Shown one piece after another: positions 1 through 7,097 of a stretch of DNA of 17,521 nucleotides. The number at the start of each line of letters is the position of its first letter. Position 1 is the stretch's first letter. Both the position numbers and the translations under genes were made by a program. This DNA is from Luteococcus sp043424415 (lineage in GTDB: Bacteria > Actinomycetota > Actinomycetes > Propionibacteriales > Propionibacteriaceae): the NCBI RefSeq assembly GCF_043424415.1, contig NZ_JBHWOO010000106.1:1-17521 (forward strand). The letters are read 5' to 3'. The notes under the pieces were generated by a model. The model had not been told where the DNA came from. It made no database searches and saw only the letters and a program-made list of their open reading frames with translations.

Positions 1-49
1 GGTGTCCTCGGGAGGCACCACCCCTCATCCCTGCCCGGCGATCGCGCGC

Positions 50-677
50 TCAGGCTCGCGCAGGCTGGCGCACCATCCCCCGCGTGGGGAAGCCATGGTT
101 GTCGGCCTGTTCGACCACCTCGAAGTCCCGGCGTCTGTAGAGCGCCACGTTGTCCTCCACATTGGTCTCCAGGTAGGCGGGCATGCCCAGTTCGTCACAC
201 TTGCCCAGACCGATGGACAGGAGCGCGGAGGCCACGCCCTGGTCCTGGTGGCTCGGGCGGACGGTCAGCACCACGAGATAGCGGTGATCGCCGGTGATCA
301 TGCGCTCGTGCATCCGGGTGATCTCCAGTTCCTGCGCCCACAAGTGCAGGGCGCTGCGCAGCCCGCAGGTGGCCAGCAGCCGCAGCAGGCCGGGGTCGAG
401 CACCTCACTCAGGCCCATGTCCTAGGGCTTGCCGTTGCTCCACAGGGCGGCCCCGACCACTTGGCCGTCCCGCTCGACCAGGTCGATCCATCCCCCGCGA
501 CCCTGCTGGCGTGCGATCGCCGAGAAGACCAGCGGCAGGCTGCTCATGCGCTGCACCCGTCCGGCAGGTCGTCCATGAAGGCGTCTGCCGCCACTTCCGC
601 GACGTGCTCGAGCTCGGTGGCCTGTGCCCGCGGCCTCGGGTCCACCAAGGGGCGCAACCGCGGGGAGATTCAGTCAT
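50..677 (-). pseudogene. Decayed GNAT-family N-acetyltransferase
   Basis: The open part (418 to 50, 122 codons) is the acetyl-CoA-binding half of a GNAT enzyme: a beta strand LVVLTVRP, then the pyrophosphate loop HQDQGVASALL, then LETNVEDNVALYRRRDFEVVE, which matches GNAT motifs A and B. The N-terminal half lies directly upstream but cannot be read as one frame. Codons before the ATG at 418 encode WIDLVERDGQVVGAALW, a typical GNAT strand pair, and are cut off by an in-frame TAG at 422-424. Further upstream the alpha1 segment AEVAADAFMDDLPDG is in another frame, so a frameshift lies near 550-575. A second shift near 660-668 is needed if translation began at the ATG at 677; a GTG at 645 would avoid it. 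Seen: two or three lesions in otherwise recognisable GNAT sequence. Inferred: a dead gene, unless sequencing errors explain the lesions. A truncated 122-residue product from 418 could still be made but would lack the substrate half. Confidence 0.75.
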
Positions 678-716
678 GCATGGTGACGATGCTCACCATG
701 CCGGCCGCGGCATGAC
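673..716. repeat. Nested inverted repeats over the 5' end of the broken GNAT gene
   Basis: The outer arms GTCATGC (673-679) and GCATGAC (710-716) are perfect complements. Inside them, ATGGTGA (680-686) pairs with TCACCAT (693-699). CATGCC (697-702) pairs with GGCATG (709-714), so alternative foldings compete. The structure covers the ATG at 677 of the GNAT pseudogene and the space before it. It could be an operator or a leader structure of the decayed gene; nothing in the sequence chooses between these. Confidence 0.4.
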
Positions 717-811
717 GAGCCGACTCACCCGTCTGGCCCCAGAGCTCAGGAGCTTCTTGACCTCCGGGCATCGGCTTGCTGGCAACCAGCTGGGAAATCC
801 CCCACGACCAG

Positions 812-841
812 TTGGGTGAGTGAGTGCTCACTCACTACCTT
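812..841 (+). promoter_or_regulatory. Promoter of the tetR-ABC exporter operon
   Basis: A -35-like TTGGGT (812-817) is followed after an 18-nt spacer by a -10-like TACCTT (836-841). Transcription starting six to seven bases later would begin at the GTG at 848, giving a leaderless mRNA. No Shine-Dalgarno precedes that GTG, which fits. The spacer is filled almost exactly by the TetR-type palindrome. The match to consensus is moderate; the geometry is the main support. Confidence 0.5.
816..835. promoter_or_regulatory. Candidate TetR operator palindrome
   Basis: Perfect arms GTGAGTGAG (816-824) and CTCACTCAC (827-835) are separated by TG. Size and symmetry suit a TetR dimer, and TGAGTGAGTGCTCACTCA-like sites are a recurrent TetR-family operator form in actinomycetes. 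It sits between the presumed -35 and -10 of the adjacent tetR gene, so binding would block RNA polymerase. Autorepression of the exporter operon is inferred. Confidence 0.7.
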
Positions 842-847
842 TGGCCC

Positions 848-1483
848 GTGACACCCCGAGCACCAGCCCTCCCCCCGGACCAGCGACGGGCCGCCATCCT
901 GCGCGCCGCCCGCCCCCTGCTGCTGGAACGGGGAGGCACCTTCACCACCCGGCAGGTCGCCGAAGCTGCCGGAATTGCCGAGGGCACCCTCTTTCGCATC
1001 TTCGACACCAAGCGCGAACTCATGCAGGCCGTGATCAGCGACGCCATGGACCCCACCGATGTCTGCGAGGACCTGGACGCCATCGACCGCTCGCTGCCCC
1101 TGGTGGACAGGGTGTCCCGGGTCCTGGAACGGATGCAGCGCGCCATCGACGACGTGAGCGCCGTCTTCACTGCGCTCTTCCAGATGCCCGATGCCGACGG
1201 GCTCACCAGCCCCGGGCATCACCACTCCCCGGATGCCAAGGCGCGCAGCGAGGCGCACTCGCGCCAGCTCCAGGAGGCCATCGCGCGCGTCCTGGCCGCC
1301 GATGCCAACGCCCTGGCCTGCGGTCTGGACGAGGCCGCGGCCCTGGTGGGCTCGATGGCCTTCGCCACCGCCCACCCGCACGTCACCCACCACCCGAGTT
1401 CCACCCCCCGAGAACTCGCCGAGCTGCTGCTGGGCGGCCTGGCCCCCGCACGATGCACGTCTGACAAGGAATCCCCGTGCTGA
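848..1483 (+). CDS. TetR/AcrR-family transcriptional repressor
   Basis: A 211-residue DNA-binding repressor that probably controls the exporter genes behind it. The N-terminal TetR_N domain is clear: a first helix DQRRAAILRAARPLLLE, then the helix-turn-helix at about residues 33-52 (TTRQVAEAAGIAEGTLFRIF), then DTKRELMQAV. The rest is the variable, helical ligand-binding and dimerisation domain, which gives no ligand clue. An in-frame GTG at 824 would add eight residues, but it lies inside the operator palindrome. The GTG at 848 fits a leaderless start 6 nt behind the -10 and gives the usual N-terminal length, so I chose it. The stop overlaps the GTG of the next gene (GTGCTGA), implying translational coupling. 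De-repression by an exporter substrate is inferred. Confidence 0.88.
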   Translation: MTPRAPALPPDQRRAAILRAARPLLLERGGTFTTRQVAEAAGIAEGTLFRIFDTKRELMQAVISDAMDPTDVCEDLDAIDRSLPLVDRVSRVLERMQRAIDDVSAVFTALFQMPDADGLTSPGHHHSPDAKARSEAHSRQLQEAIARVLAADANALACGLDEAAALVGSMAFATAHPHVTHHPSSTPRELAELLLGGLAPARCTSDKESPC

Positions 1484-3210
1484 TCAAAGTCATCAACACC
1501 TACATCAAGCCCTACCTGGGGCTGGTGGGCATCGTCCTGCTGCTGCAGCTGGTGGCGACGATCGCCTCGCTCTACCTGCCCAACCTGAATGCCCGAATCA
1601 TCGACCAGGGCATCGCCAAGGGCGACACCGGCTACATCTGGAGCCACGGCAGCTGGATGCTGGGCGTCAGCCTGGTGCAGGTGCTGGCCCAGGTGGCGGC
1701 CGTCTGGTTCGGTGCCCGCGCTGCCATGGGCTTCGGGCGTGACGTGCGCGATGCCGTCTTCCACCGGGTCCTGGCCTTCAGCTCCCAGGAGCTCAGCCAC
1801 TTCGGCGCCCCCTCCCTGCTCACCCGCACCACCAATGACGTGCAGCAGGTGCAGCAGCTGGTGCTGATGACCTGTGTGATGATGATCAGCGCCCCGATCA
1901 CCATGGTTGGCGGCGTCTTCATGGCCGTGCGCGAGGACGCCGGCATGAGCTGGCTGATCCTGGCGGCCGTCGTGGCCCTGGGCATCGGCATCGGCATCAT
2001 CATCGCCCGGGTCACCCCGCTGTTCGCCCAGCAGCAGACCCGCATCGACACCCTGAACCGGGTGCTGCGCGAGCAGATCACCGGCATCCGCGTGGTGCGG
2101 GCCTTCGTCCGTGAGCCCCACGAGTCGCGTCGCTTCGACCAGGCCAATGCCAGCCTCACCCGCACCACCACCAGCGTCGGGCGCCACATGGCCAGCCTCT
2201 TCCCCTTCGTGACCCTGATCATGAACCTGGGTTCGATCGGCGTCATGTGGTTCGGCGGGCACCGCATCTCCGACGGGCACATCCAGGTGGGCCAGCTGAC
2301 CGCCTTCCTCACCTACCTGATGCAGATCCTGATGAGCGTGATGATGGCCACGATGATGGTCTTCTTCGTGCCCCGCGCCGCTGTCTGCGCCCGGCGCATC
2401 ATGGAGGTGCTCACCACCGACAGCACTGTCCTGCCGCCGGCCGAGGGCGTCACCGAGCTGGCCGGCCGCGGCACCCTGGAGATGCGCGACGTCGAGTTCA
2501 CCTACCCGGGCGCCGAGTCCCCGGTGCTGGGCGGGATCAACTTCACCCTGGAGCCGGGCCGCACCACCGCCATCATCGGCTCCACCGGTTCGGGCAAGTC
2601 CACCCTGGTGAACCTGGTGCCGCGCCTGTTCGACGCCACCGGCGGCCAGGTGCTGGTCGACGGCGTCGACGTGCGCGAGCTCGACCCCGACACGCTGTGG
2701 GCCCGGATCGGCCTGGTGCCGCAGAAGCCCTACCTGTTCACCGGCACCGTCGCCTCGAACCTTCGCTATGGCAAGCCCGATGCCACCGACGAGGAGCTGT
2801 GGGAGGCGCTGCGCACCGCCCAGGCCGAGGACTTCGTCCGGGCCATGGACGGCCAGCTCGACGCCCCGATCAGCCAGGGCGGCACCAATGTCTCGGGTGG
2901 GCAGCGACAGCGACTGTCCATCGCCCGAGCGCTGGTCAAGAAGCCCGGCATCTACGTCTTCGACGACTCCTTCAGCGCCCTCGACGTCGCCACCGACGCC
3001 CGTCTGCGCGCCGCCCTGGCCCGCGAGGTGGCAGACGCCTCGGTGCTCGTGGTCGCCCAGCGGGTCTCCACCATCCGCGGCGCCGACCAGATCCTGGTGC
3101 TGGAGGACGGCCACATCGTGGGCCGCGGCACCCATGACGAGCTCCTGGCGAACTGCCCCACCTATGTCGAGATCGTCGACTCCCAGCTGAGCGCCGAGGA
3201 GGCAGCATGA
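1477..3210 (+). CDS. ABC exporter half-transporter, degenerate-site subunit
   Basis: A 577-residue fusion of a six-helix type-1 ABC exporter membrane domain (about residues 1-310) with a nucleotide-binding domain (about 335-577). Walker A is GSTGSGKST (368-376), Q-loop Gln416, signature VSGGQ (472-476) and Walker B IYVFDD (492-497). Two key residues are changed: the catalytic Glu after Walker B is Asp497 and the switch His is Gln528. The signature is canonical. This is the pattern of the non-hydrolysing partner in heterodimeric exporters such as TM287/288, LmrCD and BmrCD. The GTG start at 1477 has AAGGA six bases upstream and overlaps the tetR stop. The stop overlaps the next ATG (ATGA). Its role is probably export of a drug, lipid or metabolite across the cytoplasmic membrane; the substrate cannot be read from sequence. 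No gene symbol is safe. Confidence 0.92.
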   Translation: MLIKVINTYIKPYLGLVGIVLLLQLVATIASLYLPNLNARIIDQGIAKGDTGYIWSHGSWMLGVSLVQVLAQVAAVWFGARAAMGFGRDVRDAVFHRVLAFSSQELSHFGAPSLLTRTTNDVQQVQQLVLMTCVMMISAPITMVGGVFMAVREDAGMSWLILAAVVALGIGIGIIIARVTPLFAQQQTRIDTLNRVLREQITGIRVVRAFVREPHESRRFDQANASLTRTTTSVGRHMASLFPFVTLIMNLGSIGVMWFGGHRISDGHIQVGQLTAFLTYLMQILMSVMMATMMVFFVPRAAVCARRIMEVLTTDSTVLPPAEGVTELAGRGTLEMRDVEFTYPGAESPVLGGINFTLEPGRTTAIIGSTGSGKSTLVNLVPRLFDATGGQVLVDGVDVRELDPDTLWARIGLVPQKPYLFTGTVASNLRYGKPDATDEELWEALRTAQAEDFVRAMDGQLDAPISQGGTNVSGGQRQRLSIARALVKKPGIYVFDDSFSALDVATDARLRAALAREVADASVLVVAQRVSTIRGADQILVLEDGHIVGRGTHDELLANCPTYVEIVDSQLSAEEAA

Positions 3211-5342
3211 GCAGCAACGAACCCGTCACCCCGCGCCACGCCATGCCCGACGTGCCCCGTCACGCTGAATTCGACGCGCCCCGCCACGCCATGTCCGAGC
3301 CCGAGGGCCCGCTGCCCCAGGCGGTCGAGGGTGCCGTCACCCTCAATGCCGACCAGGCCGCCGCGGCCGCCGTGGACGAACAGAGCGCCCCGGCGCGGCC
3401 CAAGCACGGCCCCGGCCGCGCCCACGGCCACGGCCCGATGGCCATGGGTGGAACGGTCGAGAAGCCGGTGAACTTCGGCGTCTCGCTGCGTCGGCTGCTC
3501 GGCCACCTGCGCCCCGAGCGTCGCCTGATCGGTTCGGTGGTGGTGATGGCCGCCGTCGGCGTGGCCGCCAATGTGGCGGGACCCAAGATCCTGGGCCGTG
3601 CCACCGACGTCATCTTCGCCGGTGTGCTGGGCCAGCAATTGGGCCAGCGGGTCCCGGCCGGCACCCCGACCGAGGCGGTCATCGCCCAGATGCGCGCCGC
3701 CGGGCAGGGCGACATGGCCGACATGGTGCAGACGATGGGCGTCGTGATCGGCCAGGGCATCGACTACGACCACCTGGGCCGTGTGCTGCTGCTGGCCCTG
3801 GGCCTGTTCGTCGGCAGCTCCCTGCTCGGCCTCGCCCAGGGCTGGCTGCTCAACGGCGTCGTGCAGCGCTCGATCTACCGGATGCGCCAGGAGGTCAGCG
3901 CCAAGCTCGACCGACTGCCGCTGAGCTATTTCGACAAGCAGCCGCGCGGTGAGCTGCTCAGCCGCGTCACCAATGACATCGACAATGTCTCCCAGACGCT
4001 GCAGCAGACCCTCTCGCAGCTGCTCAATGCCCTGCTGACGCTGGCGGGCGTACTGGTGATGATGTTCTGGGTGAGCTGGCAGCTGGCCCTGGTGACGCTG
4101 TTGATCATCCCCATCTCGGGGGTGCTCGCCGGCTTCATCGGCAAGCGCTCGCAGAAGCTCTTCGCCCAGATGTGGAAGTCCACCGGCGAGCTGAACGGGC
4201 ACATCGAGGAGGCCTACTCGGGCCATGCGCTGGTCAAGACCTTCGGCCGCCAGCGCGAGGTGGAGGAGGTCTTCGCCGAGCACAACGATGGGCTCTACCG
4301 AAGCGCCTTCGGCGCCCAGTTCATCAGCGGCATCATCATGCCGGTCATGTTCTTCGTCGGGAACCTGAACTATGTGGCCATCGCCGTCCTGGGCGGGCTC
4401 AAGGTGGCCAGCGGCTCGATGCGCCTGGGCGACGTGACCGCCTTCATCCAGTACTCCCGCATGTTCACCCAGCCGGTCACCCAGGTGGCCAGCATGTCGA
4501 ACCTGCTGCAGTCGGGCGTCGCCTCGGCCGAGCGCGTCTTCCAGGTGCTGGATGCGCCGGAGCAGTCCGCCGAGGCGGCCGGTTCGCTGCCCACGCCGCT
4601 GGCCGGTCGGGTGGTCTTCGACGACGTGAGTTTCCGCTACCTGCCGGAACGTCCCCTGATCGACGGGTTGGACCTGGTGGCCGAGCCGGGTCAGACGGTT
4701 GCGATCGTCGGGCCGACCGGTGCCGGCAAGACGACGCTGGTCAACCTGCTGATGCGCTTCTACGAACTGCAGGGCGGCAGGATCACCATCGACGGCGTCG
4801 ACATCGCCACCGTCCCCCGTGGCGAGCTGCGCGGCCAGATGGGCATGGTGCTGCAGGACACCTGGCTCTTCGGCGGCACCATCCGGGAGAACATCGCCTA
4901 TGGCCGTCCGGGCGCCACCGAGCAGGAGGTCGTCGAGGCCGCGAAGGCCGCCTATGTCGACCGCTTCGTCCACTCGCTGCCCGACGGCTATGACACCGTC
5001 ATCGACGAGGAGGGCTCGAACGTGTCGGTGGGCGAGAAACAGCTGATCACGATCGCCCGCGCCTTCCTCTCGGAGCCGTCGATCCTGATTCTCGACGAGG
5101 CCACCAGCTCGGTGGACACCCGTACCGAGGTGCTGGTGCAGCAGGCAATGAACAACCTGCGCACCGACCGGACCAGCTTCGTGATCGCGCACAGGCTGAG
5201 CACGATCCGCGACGCCGACCTGATCCTGGTGATGGAGGACGGCGCGATCGTCGAACAGGGCACCCACCGCGAGCTGCTGGAGGCCAAGGGGCACTACCAC
5301 GACCTCTACCAGGCCCAGTTCGCGGCGCCGGTGGAGGCCTGA
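3207..5342 (+). CDS. ABC exporter half-transporter, catalytic subunit
   Basis: A 711-residue partner of the preceding half-transporter. The nucleotide-binding domain has Walker A GPTGAGKTT (502-510), Gln550, Walker B ILILDE with catalytic Glu631, and switch His662. Its signature is VSVGEKQ (from 606) instead of LSGGQ. Combined with the upstream subunit, this gives one complete ATP site (Walker motifs here, VSGGQ there) and one degenerate site. The membrane domain covers about residues 90-450. A long loop at about 138-190 after the first helix, containing QLGQRVPAG and VIGQGIDYDHLGR, is usual in this YheH/TM288-like branch. The N-terminal tail of about 85 residues is unusual: three PRHA motifs in the first 28 residues, then an Ala-rich stretch and a His/Gly/Met-rich segment (KHGPGRAHGHGPMAMGG). 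GAGGAGG ends four bases before the ATG, which overlaps the previous stop. Confidence 0.92.
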   Translation: MSSNEPVTPRHAMPDVPRHAEFDAPRHAMSEPEGPLPQAVEGAVTLNADQAAAAAVDEQSAPARPKHGPGRAHGHGPMAMGGTVEKPVNFGVSLRRLLGHLRPERRLIGSVVVMAAVGVAANVAGPKILGRATDVIFAGVLGQQLGQRVPAGTPTEAVIAQMRAAGQGDMADMVQTMGVVIGQGIDYDHLGRVLLLALGLFVGSSLLGLAQGWLLNGVVQRSIYRMRQEVSAKLDRLPLSYFDKQPRGELLSRVTNDIDNVSQTLQQTLSQLLNALLTLAGVLVMMFWVSWQLALVTLLIIPISGVLAGFIGKRSQKLFAQMWKSTGELNGHIEEAYSGHALVKTFGRQREVEEVFAEHNDGLYRSAFGAQFISGIIMPVMFFVGNLNYVAIAVLGGLKVASGSMRLGDVTAFIQYSRMFTQPVTQVASMSNLLQSGVASAERVFQVLDAPEQSAEAAGSLPTPLAGRVVFDDVSFRYLPERPLIDGLDLVAEPGQTVAIVGPTGAGKTTLVNLLMRFYELQGGRITIDGVDIATVPRGELRGQMGMVLQDTWLFGGTIRENIAYGRPGATEQEVVEAAKAAYVDRFVHSLPDGYDTVIDEEGSNVSVGEKQLITIARAFLSEPSILILDEATSSVDTRTEVLVQQAMNNLRTDRTSFVIAHRLSTIRDADLILVMEDGAIVEQGTHRELLEAKGHYHDLYQAQFAAPVEA

Positions 5343-5352
5343 GGCACACGCA

Positions 5353-5394
5353 GGGGGCGTCGGGCACACGTTGCAGTGTGTGCCCGACGTCCCT
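5353..5394. terminator. Strong hairpin between convergent genes, probable bidirectional terminator
   Basis: Perfect 12-bp arms CGTCGGGCACAC (5358-5369) and GTGTGCCCGACG (5378-5389) enclose an 8-nt loop. G-C and G-U pairs outside them can extend the stem to about 17 bp. It begins 11 bases after the ABC stop codon and lies between convergent genes. There is no U-tract on either strand, as is common for actinomycete hairpin terminators. Confidence 0.7.
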
Positions 5395-5399
5395 CGTAC

Positions 5400-5460
5400 G
5401 TGCTCGAGTGGCCTCCAGTGTGCTCGAGGCACCTCGATGGTGCTCGACCCCAGGGGCTCG
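5400..5460. repeat. Three imperfect direct repeats with a 20-bp period
   Basis: GTGCTCGA occurs at 5400, 5420 and 5440, exactly 20 bases apart. The first two units agree at 14 of 20 positions; the third agrees mainly in the box. A related GGCTCGA follows at 5455. The tract fills the rest of the gap between the ABC operon and the GH19-like gene. Its function is unknown. Confidence 0.5.
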
Positions 5461-5466
5461 ACGGCC

Positions 5467-6084
5467 TCAGTGGCGGTAGCAGATGGTCGACGAAGGCGCC
5501 TTCTTCCCGCTGAAGGCCTGGTAGGCGCGCTTGAAGTCGGCGCAGCGCTCGGCGTCCTCGCGGGCACTGGCGGCGTAGCCGACATTGCGGCTGATGCGGC
5601 CCATGTCGAAGCGATCGGCGGCCTTGTTGCTGGTGGGACGGGCCTTGGTCCAGTACCAGGTGGCGATGGCCGCGGAGTGACGCGGAGTGGCTGCCGCGGC
5701 GGGATTGCTGCGCAGGTTCACACCGATGGCCCTGCCGGCGGCGCCGTAGTTCCAGGCGCCGGTGAGCTGCATGTAGCCGCGGCCCTTGTAGCGGGCACGG
5801 GAACCGCGCTCGCTGGCCGACGGGTCCACCCGGCTCTCGTTGACCAGGGTCGCCAGGAAGGCGGCCTTGCGCTGCGGCGTGGTGATGCCGGCCTTGCGCA
5901 TCTGGCGGTTCAGTTCCGGCAGGTTCTTGGCGACGCGCGGGTTCGAGTCGACGCGGGCGCCGAAGACCTGGCGCAGCTGTGCCTCAGTGACGTCGCCCGC
6001 GGCCTGGGCCGGAGTGGCGAGACCGCCGGCGAGCAGCAGTCCGCCGACGGTCGGAAGGGCAAGGAGGGGGTGGATCGGGGTCAC
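5467..6084 (-). CDS. Secreted GH19/lysozyme-like glycoside hydrolase
   Basis: A 205-residue protein with an N-terminal hydrophobic signal (about residues 7-24) ending in AQA, with cleavage expected after residue 28, so it is exported. The mature part has the chitinase family 19/lysozyme-fold signature: AAFLATLVNES with the presumed catalytic Glu83, then YKGRGYMQLTG (99-109) and the following NY. Glu92 may be the second acidic residue. Cys181 and Cys202 could form a disulfide. The domain is short for a plant-type chitinase but near the size of bacterial and phage GH19 catalytic domains, so peptidoglycan or chitin-like glycans are both possible substrates. The start is the only usable one: a GTG with AGAAGGA upstream and an in-frame stop shortly before. 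The signal has no Lys or Arg in its n-region, which is odd. It stands alone between convergent and divergent neighbours. Confidence 0.72.
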   Translation of the reverse strand: MTPIHPLLALPTVGGLLLAGGLATPAQAAGDVTEAQLRQVFGARVDSNPRVAKNLPELNRQMRKAGITTPQRKAAFLATLVNESRVDPSASERGSRARYKGRGYMQLTGAWNYGAAGRAIGVNLRSNPAAAATPRHSAAIATWYWTKARPTSNKAADRFDMGRISRNVGYAASAREDAERCADFKRAYQAFSGKKAPSSTICYRH

Positions 6085-6214
6085 GCGGGATCCTTCTGGG
6101 ATGGGGGTGGAGATCCCACGCTCTCATGAGGAAAAGCTGAGAACAAATTCATCATTTACTCAGCCAGCTGGCCCACCGGGGACGCGAACCAACCGTCGGG
6201 CACGCACCCCTTGG

Positions 6215-6220
6215 CACAAT
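6215..6220 (+). promoter_or_regulatory. Candidate -10 element for the flavin-reductase-like gene
   Basis: CACAAT ends seven bases before the GTG at 6228. No Shine-Dalgarno precedes that GTG, so a leaderless transcript is likely. I see no good -35 hexamer. Confidence 0.35.
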
Positions 6221-6227
6221 GGGCCTC

Positions 6228-6737
6228 GTGACGATCCACGCCAGCCATCCCTTCGCAGACGACCAACGCGACCAGGCACGTGCCCTGCGCGGACGCCTCG
6301 GAGGCCGGGTCTGCCTGCTCACGGCCGGCGAGGGACGTGCCCGTGCGGGCTGGACGGTCAGTTCACTACTGCTGGTGGATGGACCCCAGTGGCAGGTGGT
6401 GGCGATGGTGGACCCGGACAGCGACCTGGCCGAGCGGATCGGCCAGACCGGGCGCGCGGTCCTGCACCTGTTGGAGGGGCCGCACCGTTACCTCGCCGAT
6501 GTCTTCGCAGGCCTGGCCCCGGCGCCCGGCGGCGCCTTCCGTGGCAAGGGGTGGACCCAGACCAACCACGGCCCCCGCCTCGACGAGGTGGGCAACTGGG
6601 CCGCGCTGGAGCTCGAGCACAGCACCGAGCTGGGCTGGAGCCAGGCCCTGGTACTGCGCGTCGTGGAGGCCGTCACCGATGCCGATCCCCAGCCGCTGCA
6701 CCACGTGCGCGGCCACTACCGGACCCTGGAGGACTGA
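6228..6737 (+). CDS. Flavin-reductase-like FMN-binding split-barrel protein
   Basis: A 169-residue protein of the flavin reductase/PNPOx-like split-barrel type, members of which bind FMN and use NAD(P)H or act as small redox or flavin-carrier proteins. Recognisable stretches are the segment ending GWTVSSLLLV (41-50), the VAMVDPDSDLAERI strand-helix, the TGRAVLHLLEGPHRYLADVFAGLAPAPGG-type middle part and a C-terminal RGHYRTL. An in-frame ATG at 6219 would add three residues, but it overlaps the presumed -10. The GTG at 6228 gives the family-like start VTIHASHPF and fits a leaderless mRNA. The gene stands alone and its stop is only 6 bases from the stop of the convergent blaI-like gene. Its substrate and partner are not apparent. 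Confidence 0.75.
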   Translation: MTIHASHPFADDQRDQARALRGRLGGRVCLLTAGEGRARAGWTVSSLLLVDGPQWQVVAMVDPDSDLAERIGQTGRAVLHLLEGPHRYLADVFAGLAPAPGGAFRGKGWTQTNHGPRLDEVGNWAALELEHSTELGWSQALVLRVVEAVTDADPQPLHHVRGHYRTLED

Positions 6738-6758
6738 GGAACCTCAGCTGGCCTCCAG
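6726..6758. terminator. Inverted repeat across two convergent stop codons
   Basis: Outer arms CTGGAGG (6726-6732) and CCTCCAG (6752-6758) enclose inner arms CTGAGG (6734-6739) and CCTCAG (6742-6747). The inner arms contain the stop codons of both converging genes. It may act as a shared terminator lying inside coding sequence. No U-tract is present. Confidence 0.4.
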
Positions 6759-7097
6759 CTCGGCGCCCACCACAGTCCGCTGGTGCTCGTCGAGGGCCTT
6801 GACGAAGCGCCGTAGCACCTCGTCGCCCGACCCCTCCGACTGCATCAGGGCCCCCACCATCTGCTCCAGCACCAGGTCGGCGCGGGAGTCGACGGACCGG
6901 TAGAGCCAGGCCCGGCCGCCGCGTTCACGGGAGACGATCCCCTTCTTGGCGAGCCGGTCGAGCACCGTCATCACCGTGGTGTAGGCCAGCGGGCGGTCCT
7001 GCAGGAGTGCCTCGTGAACATCCCTGACCGACAGCACTTCCTCCTGCTGCCAGAGGATCTCCATGATCTGGAGTTCAAGTTCACCAAGGATTGCCAT
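6744..7097 (-). CDS. BlaI/MecI/CopY-family transcriptional repressor
   Basis: A 117-residue winged-helix regulator. The sequence follows the family closely: LGELELQIMEILW at the N-terminus, VRDVHEALLQDRPLAYTTVMTVLDRLAKKGIVSRE with the recognition helix, the wing segment GGRAWLYRSV, and a helical C-terminal dimerisation part with a FVKAL motif. Family members bind palindromic operators as dimers and are often inactivated by cleavage by a membrane metalloprotease (BlaR1/MecR1, M56). No such gene is adjacent here, so it is either an orphan or controlled from elsewhere. An upstream start at 7121 is possible, but the ATG at 7097 begins at the conserved N-terminus and lies 6 nt after a TACCAT -10, so it is preferred. 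A palindrome overlaps its start codon. Confidence 0.88.
   Translation of the reverse strand: MAILGELELQIMEILWQQEEVLSVRDVHEALLQDRPLAYTTVMTVLDRLAKKGIVSRERGGRAWLYRSVDSRADLVLEQMVGALMQSEGSGDEVLRRFVKALDEHQRTVVGAELEAS

Noticed and set aside
1..49. Hairpin near 1-19 as the terminator of the GNAT pseudogene
   Set aside because: The stem is short and bulged and sits at the window edge, so its context cannot be judged.
712..819. Possible 35-codon ORF starting ATG at 712 upstream of tetR
   Set aside because: No Shine-Dalgarno, no recognisable protein features, and it runs into the tetR promoter and operator.
824..847. GTG at 824 as the tetR start
   Set aside because: It lies inside the operator palindrome and upstream of the presumed -10. 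The extra eight residues add nothing of the TetR family.
3162..5585. Very long minus-strand open frame opposite the second ABC gene (similar ones oppose nifJ and the first ABC gene)
   Set aside because: Composition is that of an antisense shadow of high-GC coding DNA, with no domains. The sense frame has complete ABC motifs.
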